Positions 56,626 through 64,000 of a stretch of DNA of 64,000 nt are shown here, piece after piece. The notes beneath the pieces were generated by a model. The model was not told where the DNA came from. It searched no databases and saw nothing but the letters and a program-made list of their open reading frames with translations. The stretch comes from Turritopsis dohrnii (taxonomy: Eukaryota; Cnidaria; Hydrozoa; Anthoathecata; Oceaniidae), in assembly GCA_027922465.2 (NCBI GenBank), contig BQMF02000215.1, positions 186,001-250,000 on the forward strand, in the 5' to 3' direction. Made by a program: the position numbers and the translations under genes. Each line of letters opens with the position of its first letter. The stretch's first letter is position 1.

Positions 56626-59600
56626 ATGTACCCTCTTAATAACATCATGTGTACAAACGAAATGAGTTTTGCAGTGCCACCACGCCTGTCTCATCTACCG
56701 CCTCCGATTAATGATTGCACCAGTCAGTTATCAGAAGAGCAAGCGTTAGCCGCAATTGTCGAGTTTAAATCATCATTTACAACAAGGCAGATTTATAGCA
56801 CATCAACACCAACTGAGGACGTGGATATGTATGATAGTAATTACCAAAATCAACTGCAACAACCACAACCACCGCCACCATCACAACAACAACAACAACA
56901 ACAACAACAACAGCAACAAGAGGCGCAGTCACGTCAGTCTCAACAAAACCAGCAAATGTTTTCATCAACGTTATTAAACTTTTCAAATATGTACGAAAAC
57001 AGTTTCACTCGAACTCTGACTGGAATCTTTCCACCATTTCAACATGTTTCACAGAAACAAACAAACATGAATCACTACGCAGCACAACCTTATAAAACCG
57101 AAACTGATTGTTACACACACGCAGACACTTCAAAAACATTTCGTTCTCCTTACGAAACATTTTCACCACACCACAGTTTCACGAATGGTCTATCTTCACC
57201 TATCTTTCCACACGATTTATATAGCTATAGAAATTCCTACACAACAGCCACTGATGGATCGTTTAACAGCACCTCCACCAGTAACAATAACGCTAGCAGT
57301 AACAGTTTATCAAAATTTGGCGGTATGTTCTGATTTTATCATTCTATAGCGTACAAACATAAAATTTTCACGATTTTTTTTAGTGTTATATAAGGAAAGG
57401 GCTATTTTTGACTTTGGATGCCGAAGGGGAAACACTTTTGCATGCTTTTACTAGTGTTTACAGTGATAATTTAATCACAAAATTTAGCTTTTTCTCAGCT
57501 AACGCTTTCCCAATAATATTGTTTAACACCTTACAACTAATTTTATTCTCCGCGTATCAGATACATTATACATGTCCGCATTATACATATGCTCCAAGTC
57601 GACATTAAATAACTTCACAAAAGTAAAAATTATATGTTGTTTTCATAATTATGTCGACCTGTCAGGTTGAAATCTTGTTAATAAATTAAACGGTACAACC
57701 GACAGAATATGGCACAAATTTGCATTCTTGTCACATGATTTTGGAACTTGTTAATTGCTTGACTTGACAATATGTTAATGGAATCTGAAAAGGTGTAAAT
57801 GAACTCATATAGAGATATGTGAGGTAATAAAACCACACAAGGGCAGGGGCAGATATATCCTGGTCTTCTTTAAGTTAGAAAGATGACAGATGAAGGAGAT
57901 GGTTTCTTGTTGATAAAAAACTAGATGTGTCATAGTAAAATTTGATGAAGTTTCCGGAAGAAATCTTGTATGTTTTTTTTAACAATTCAAAAACTGAAAC
58001 TGATGAGGAAACCTCTTTGGTTCAAATAAACATAACAAGTATTTTAAAATGTATTTTAATATATTTCGTTTCAAAGAATGTTCAAGGGAGGTTACATAGC
58101 AATTTCACTGATATGTCAAAAGTTTAAATTTGACTGACTTCCGCCCATGATAACGAGTAATGGCGGTGATTATAGACAGGTGACGCCCTGAATAAAATCC
58201 AATTCAAGAAATAAACGAGAAAAATGGAGAAGGGAATAAAATATTAATCAAGCGAATCAAAATCATTTTCCTTAAATATGAAAATATCGTATACGAAGTT
58301 TGTTTCCTTGCTGCTTTTTTTATATAAAAATAAAAAAAAAATAAATAAAAAAATAAAACGTGAGATATTGAAATATCGTGTTATCGGCAAAGCTCATATA
58401 AAAAATGTCGTCGATCTCAAGTTACACTGTCAAAGATTCTTCCATAACTTTTCATTTAAGTCCATAGAAAATGTACACAATGATAATTTTACATCTGCCT
58501 ATGTTTAGTAATTTTGTCTGGTCTTAAATCAATATTTTGACACGACGATGAGAGTTACTGTTACATGTCGACCCATCACTTGCCTTTTTTAACTTCCATC
58601 TTTTTTTTGTTTTTTTTTTTTATGTTTACTTTTATTTATTTATTATTTTGCTGTTATTTTGTTTGTTTGTTTACTTTGACGTCCAGTTTACGCAAGAAAT
58701 AACACTGTAAATAAACATGTAAACAAATAAATATCGATATACAAATCAATAACAAATAAATACAAATACAAAAGCATCAAAATTCACTCACGAGAAAAAT
58801 TGAGGGGGAGGGGGGATATATTTTGAGGTGAATTTCTTTGTACTTTTTGCATTTACTAAAAGCCTTTTCATAGGTTTACTTAAAAACAATCTAAAAGAAG
58901 TGATCTAACACTAAAAAGGCTTCCGCTCCTAAACTTATAGAAATTGCGAACGTTTTCAGTGATAGATTAATTTTGATTGTGTCTCTTCAGTGACAGTTAC
59001 AATAAAAAGCTATCATGATTCATGAATGCTGTTAAAATACTCATTGCAAACAAAATAAGACTTAAAGTCCTAAAACTAAGCATTCTCAAAGCTAGACTGG
59101 TCTCATACTGTCGTTTTTCCACAGGCAGGCTAAAGTTTTATGTTAGTGGGAAAAGTTTCTCAGAAAATTTCAAAAAATGCTTTGATTCTTCATGCCTCTT
59201 GTCTCCTTTTTTATCAGTCAAATATAATTGAAAATAGAAGTCTTGAATTTCCAAAAACGTACAATTCAGTTTCTTTTGGATATTGTTTTGAATGGAGAAG
59301 ATCACACAAACTAAAGATGTTAAACTTTACCGAATAATGGTGCAATTTTTCTCAGTAAATATTTCAAATTTTTCTGAGAAGAAACTTTTTTGAGGTTTAT
59401 CCAAAATACTTTGAACTGTAATTGGTTATAATGATTTTTTTATTTTGATTGTTTTTTAGAAACAGCCGTGTCAACAACCACACCGGGTAAATCTCGGAAA
59501 GAACGGACTGCGTTTACTAAAGATCAAATTCGCGAACTCGAAAACGAATTTGAAAGAAACAATTATTTAACTCGATTGCGACGCTATGAAATAGCTGTCA

Positions 59601-59782
59601 ATCTAAACTTAAGCGAACGTCAAGTCAAAGTGTGGTTTCAAAACAGAAGAATGAAATGGAAACGGGTGAAGGGACATCGAGGCAAAAAACAAAAGGAGCT
59701 TCAAAAACAGAAAGAGGCAGCCGCACTGAAGACAGCAACAGATGAGCAAGCTGTGAGTTCAAGCACGTATATTAAAAAGTGA
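56626..59782 (+). CDS. Mox: Mox/Meox-family homeobox transcription factor
   Basis: Exons 56626-57322 and 59460-59782 join at G|AA to give about 339 aa. The homeodomain spans residues 244-303, all in exon 2: R-K-E-R-T-A-F-T-K start, [15 protein letters not shown] in helices 1-2, and [16 protein letters not shown] in helix 3, with Gln50 and Asn51. [10 protein letters not shown] and the R-V-K-G end are Mox hallmarks within the ANTP class. The N-terminal half is low-complexity, with a glutamine run, Asn/Ser stretches and no clear hexapeptide. The start is supported by an in-frame TAG two codons upstream. Mox proteins act in mesoderm patterning in bilaterians; in cnidarians the role is less clear. 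The 2.1 kb intron just before the homeodomain contains no recognised gene. Confidence 0.92.
56885..56925 (+). repeat. CAA/CAG microsatellite in Mox exon 1
   Basis: A run of CAA codons with CAG interruption encodes polyglutamine within the N-terminal region. It is in frame, so length changes by whole codons would be tolerated. Confidence 0.85.
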
Positions 59783-60984
59783 TGATGACGTTGAAGAAGC
59801 AAATAGAGGGAGGCTAGTGACGATTATTTTATCTTTGACATGGGCGAATTATGTGTCATCGTACGCAGTGTTGTTATGACAGCAAATGTAACCCACATGT
59901 GACATATGAGTAAGAGGAAAACGAAAAACGAAAAAAAAACTCTACTATGATTGTCTCGCAGTTGGCAATTATCCAGCAGTTAGTGTGGGTTTCTTGACAA
60001 TCTTATAATTGGAAATTTAGTCGACAGAATTACTTTACGTAACAATAGAAGAAATTTTTCACGGAGTATTGAGTGCTTTTGATATAAGAGCATATAAAAT
60101 CCTGGAACTAAACACGCTACCCTTTCAACTCCTCTATTTTTCGTCTGTTTAAAACCCGGCTCGAGAAATAGACTTATCATGTGCCAATTCATGCAAGCAA
60201 TTTTTCACGTTAGCTTTGAACAACTTATACAGCGCTAAGTCAACAGGGACAACCTTTGAAAGATTTTCTTTACTGTAAGCTGATGAAAATATTCGTCAGA
60301 CATGAAAATGGTCGGAAGAGCTTAGCTGGATAGCCAATTAGTTTACCACAGTTATTAAGATCATTTCGACAGATAGAATGTTTCAATACCGTTTCAGCTT
60401 ATTAAAAAGAAATCTTATTTGTTTCTTTGACGAAAGAAATGATTTACAGGTCACGTGACCTGAAACTAGTGCCAGTCTCTTCCATGGCTCACGATGGAAA
60501 TTAAACAAACCTTTCTCTAAAATATGAAAAGAAAAAAATGTTAGGTTCGTACGTTATGTATAAGAGGTCTTCTTCTCTTTCCTTATTTTTACATGGGTGG
60601 GGAGAAAATATTTTGTTTGACAGAAATATTGACAACTCAGCAAAACAAACTGATCATCCGATTAATCCGATTTCGATAATAAAGTTTCCGAACATATTAA
60701 AAGCATTTTGAAGCATACCATGTTGGGCCTATTGACCAGTGTTTGCACGTATGGTACACATTTCCACCTGCCTTTCTAAGAAAAACTGAATTTCTAAAGA
60801 GGGTTCAACGAGACAGGTGATGTGTGACAGTTGACTCACTAAACGAAACAATTGAAATTATTCAGAATCTGATATAAGTTATTTGCGCAAACCTTTCATC
60901 GCTTTTGAATATTAATGGTGTATTCCAACATGTCAAAAACAAGAAGATGGGGCATTCCTGTATGATAAACAATTTATTTCTTTA

Positions 60985-61022
<38 letters not shown>

Positions 61023-61184
61023 TATTTTTACTTAATTTTTAACATTACGTCATGGTTCAGTCAACAGAAAAAGATTATTCTAGTCATTTTATTTTATTTA
61101 TTTGAACTAATTTCAATTAAATATCTACTATACTTATTAAATTTGTTATAATATTTGTTGAGAATGATTATTATTTGACATTGA
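59783..61184. other. Intergenic downstream of Mox
   Basis: Mox 3' UTR, then AT-rich DNA with no gene. A pure (CAA)n microsatellite is at 60986-61021. Confidence 0.5.
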
Positions 61185-61556
61185 AAGGTTTGGGATAAAG
61201 TTTTGGGGTTTTTCACACGATATAGACTGACAAAGTAACTGCAGTTTCGAAATTAACAATGAAATTTCTTGCTATGATTACTCTGGCTTGGTTCCTGATT
61301 TCTGTTATTATCTGTTATTTTTTGCTGACAAAGCTATAGACCAAGATGCAACACTGCTTCTATGCCGAATATTGCTTGAAATGATGTCCAGTAAAAATTA
61401 TTCCCATCCCTAAAATTTAATTTCCCCTGCTTGAGTAGATCTTCATTTATGACAATATCTCTGGAACGAACAATGATTTTTCAAAAATTAAAAAACTGAT
61501 CTTGTAGAGCTGCTTTAAATAGTAGCTACAAAAACATATTTTTGATTTGTTCCCCT
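61185..61556. mobile_element. Partial copy of the 19249-20074 fold-back element
   Basis: Shares GCTGACAAAGCTATA, CTTGAGTAGATCTTCATTTA and the terminal GTTCCCCT followed by TTAA (61557-61560) with the element at 19249-20074. The left arm is degraded or missing. Confidence 0.55.
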
Positions 61557-61854
61557 TTAAGTAGAATGTTGGGCGTGCATCATCATATTTCATTAATCCC
61601 GAACATACATTCAAATAATTAAGATTATATTTAAGTATCTTGATGTTTACTATAATACGCACAAACTCATCCACAAATCGTTTTTTTTAGATCATGTATT
61701 TGTCTTCAACACGACGGGAAACCACACTCATAGATTTGCATCTAAACTAAGGAGGTGGCCCCCTATTAAAAGTTACAAAACACAATAAATATTTATTATC
61801 AGAGACGATTGTATAAATATTTCTAAGTTCTTTATAAAATTATCAGAAGAAGCA

Positions 61855-63440
61855 AAAAAATAAATGAATAAATAAATAATAAATAAATAATAAATACAAA
61901 ATAAATAATAATAACAAAAAAATAATAATAATATCAACAATCTAAGATGTACGATTGATTATTGATAGCGACATGAGAGTATCGCAAGGTATTTGAGACG
62001 ACCTAATGCCAGTGTTGATAGGTCGTCGATGGGCAAGATTAAATTCCAGGATAAAACCAATTGGTAACTAAAGTCTGTTCATAAATTATATGCACTGATT
62101 TCAGCTTTTATATAAAAACCAGGCTCAAGGGAATTTATGTAATTTGTTAAATCTGGTTTCCACATGGTAACTGAAATTAGTGCACATATTTTTTGAACAG
62201 ACTTTAAGAGAGTTATTACTGAACGTAACAGTTGACACATTTGGAAGTTTTAGTAACCCAGCCTTGGCGCGACTAAGATAACCACGATTATGTTGGTTTA
62301 AACGGAGCAAATCAAAAGTAGTAATATGAGGAAAAGGTAATTTATTGTTCATAAGCTTAAAGACGGATATGATATTTAAAAATTTAACAAAGTCAAAAAA
62401 GGAAAGTAATTCAAAGCGTAGGAAGAGTGGCGAGGAAAGAGCACGGAAAACAGAAAAAAGACATAGTTCTCAGGGCTCGTTTTTGAAGAGTTAGAAGACG
62501 GCGAGTTTGAAGACTTTGACGTTGGCCCCAAATTTGAGCACCGTATGAAAGACGAGAATGAAATAAAGAGTAGTAAAGAGATAGAAGAGTTTTTTCGGGA
62601 ACAACGTGACGAAGCTTACTCAAGGCCCCATTAGCTCGCTTAAGTTTGTTTGTTACAGACAAAGTTGATGTGATATTTCCAGCTTAGTTCGTCATCGATG
62701 AAGATACCGAGGTATTTCACAACTTTGCTCGGACGCACTGTTTGACCATTGATTTTAATTTTGACGTCAAAATTGATAGTCTTACGTTTTGGTTTGAAAA
62801 TTAAAAGTTCCGTTTTGGTTCGATTTAAGACTATCTTATTGGCATTAAGCCAATGAGTTAGAAATTTCAAGTCAATGTTAGCTTTCTTGGTCAGGGATTT
62901 TAAAGAGTAGTCGTTGTGAAATAACATGGTATCATCTGCAAAAAGGTTGACATCCGCATAAAGAATAGCATTGGCTAGATCATTGACATAAAGTAGAAAG
63001 AGCAGAGGGCCAAGACTCCGCAAAGATTGCGTCTAAGTTTAGATTTAAATCCAGAACAGAGACTGTGAGTGATCAGAAAGAAAAGAACGAAATCAATCAA
63101 GTGGCAATCCTCGAATACCATAGAGCTCAAGCTTTGAAAGATGAATATCATGCTCAACCGTGTCAAAGGCCTTTTGCAAGTCTATGAAGATGGTACTGCC
63201 GAACTTGCCATTGTCAACAGCTTTGTACATTTTTTCGATGCAATGAAGGAGAGCAGATTCGGTTGAGTGGTTAGAGCGAAAGCCAAATTGATAAGGATAT
63301 AGAATTTTGGAATACTCGAGAAATTCAGACAGACGTTTATGCATGCATGAGTTTCTGGAAGATCTTGTCAAGATTTGACCAACTTCAAGAGAAGAGCTTT
63401 TGTTCTTAAAGATGGGGATGACACTCGCCTCTTTCACCTT
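61855..63440 (-). pseudogene. Decayed non-LTR retrotransposon reverse transcriptase
   Basis: On the minus strand, four frame-shifted pieces run in order (63437-63093, 63023-62640, 62662-62411, 62352-62125). They carry F-R-S-N-H-S-T-E-S-A, F-I-D-L-Q-K-A-F-D-T-V, S-L-G-P-L-L-F-L-L-Y-V-N-D-L, then F-A-D-D-T (the catalytic Asp pair), K-Y-L-G-I-F-I-D and L-Y-Y-S-L-F-H-S-R-L-S-Y-G. This is a Jockey/CR1-like LINE RT order. The 3' end runs into an AT-rich simple repeat (61855-61935). Frameshifts and missing 5' sequence mark it as dead. Confidence 0.8.
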
Positions 63441-63918
63441 AGAAGGAAAGACACCAGTGGAGAAAGAAAGATTTATAGGAGCGCATCAAACGTCGATTTT
63501 GCTCTGGAATGTTGTTTTGCATTGTTGGTTCATAAAAGTGTTAGGGTTTTTCAGATTTTTTTAGGATACTTGAGTTCTTTATCCATATTGATAAATGAAA
63601 AAAATGAAAGAAATGAAAAAAAAATAAGAGATGTCTGTCTCACTCAGTGAGAATCACCTTAATTAAAAGTTTTTCTTTTCGAGGACCCCCACATCTCTGC
63701 AACTTCTCCGTAAACAGTTTTTATCAAAATGGTTCACAGAAAAAAGGTGCAAATTCTGCAAATTTGGACCAAATTAGGCCTAAAATCCCCTTTTTACCCA
63801 AATTTTTGAAAAATGGCCCTCAAATTTAAAATCAAAACCTTCAAAACTGAGTTCTTATCAAACGAACATTTAACCATAAAAAAGTCCGCATTTTACATAG
63901 TGTATTTTGCAGCACTCG
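63441..63918. other. No gene recognised
   Basis: AT-rich DNA with short A-rich tracts. The left part may still be LINE sequence. No motif stands out before the terminal tandem repeat. Confidence 0.4.
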
Positions 63919-64000
63919 ATTACATAACTGCGCAGATCAAAAATTACATATCTGCGCAAAATAATTACATAACTGCGCAAAATAATTACATATCTGCGCA
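63919..64000. repeat. ~21 bp tandem repeat reaching the window end
   Basis: ATTACATAACTGCGCA and ATTACATATCTGCGCA alternate at 63919, 63943, 63964 and 63985, so spacing is 24, 21 and 21 bases. The array continues past the end of the window. Confidence 0.8.

Noticed and set aside
56777..56986. Minus-strand valine-rich frame
   Set aside because: It is the reverse complement of the CAA run encoding polyglutamine in Mox.
58278..58508. 76-codon frame in the Mox intron
   Set aside because: It is Lys/Ile-rich from AT-rich DNA and has no recognisable domain or splice support.
63919..64000. CRISPR-like array
   Set aside because: Units are contiguous tandem repeats without distinct spacers, in an animal genome.

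Overview
The window is AT-rich, intron-dense animal DNA. An intact Mox/Meox-type homeobox gene, short introns, many small inverted-repeat transposons and diverged non-LTR elements suggest a cnidarian, most likely a hydrozoan. The species-level reading is inference; that it is metazoan rests on the gene set. Exons were assembled by hand from GT/AG boundaries, phase continuity and remembered family similarity, so small or untranslated exons may be missing.

Layout. 1-8.2 kb has no intact gene: a broken Cys-rich ORF, a LINE 3' end, a 1.9 kb block of palindromic TTAA-flanked elements and diffuse repeats. 8.2-12.7 kb (+) is a 16-exon TMEM181 orthologue that contains a textbook AT-AC (U12-type) intron. 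13.5-13.9 kb (+) is an intronless V-ATPase subunit G. 14.6-16.3 kb (+) is NPRL3, a GATOR1 subunit, in two exons. 17.1-18.6 kb (-) is a three-exon FERM-domain protein ending in a PDZ-ligand-like TEL. 19-24.5 kb is transposon-rich: a fold-back element, a pogo-like MITE, and a retroelement reverse transcriptase split by a TA-flanked DNA element. 26.2-29.6 kb (-) is WTAP, the m6A-writer scaffold, in six exons. 33.2-43.6 kb (+) is a 22-exon gene for a ~534 aa protein with an unusual order: FYVE-like finger, ankyrin repeats, coiled coil, canonical FYVE finger. 44.9-55.0 kb (+) is a 22-exon prominin (CD133-like) gene whose introns hold many small transposons, a SINE and a transposase relic. 56.6-59.8 kb (+) is the two-exon Mox homeobox gene. 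60-64 kb holds repeats, a decayed LINE on the minus strand and a tandem repeat running off the end.

The genes are not an operon and share no single pathway. They are ordinary neighbouring metazoan loci: lysosome/TORC1 (V-ATPase G, NPRL3), membranes (TMEM181, prominin, FERM, FYVE), RNA methylation (WTAP) and development (Mox). The points most worth following are the AT-AC intron, the double-FYVE ankyrin protein, the one-base frame problem in prominin at an A9 run, and the precise insertion of a DNA element into the retroelement ORF.
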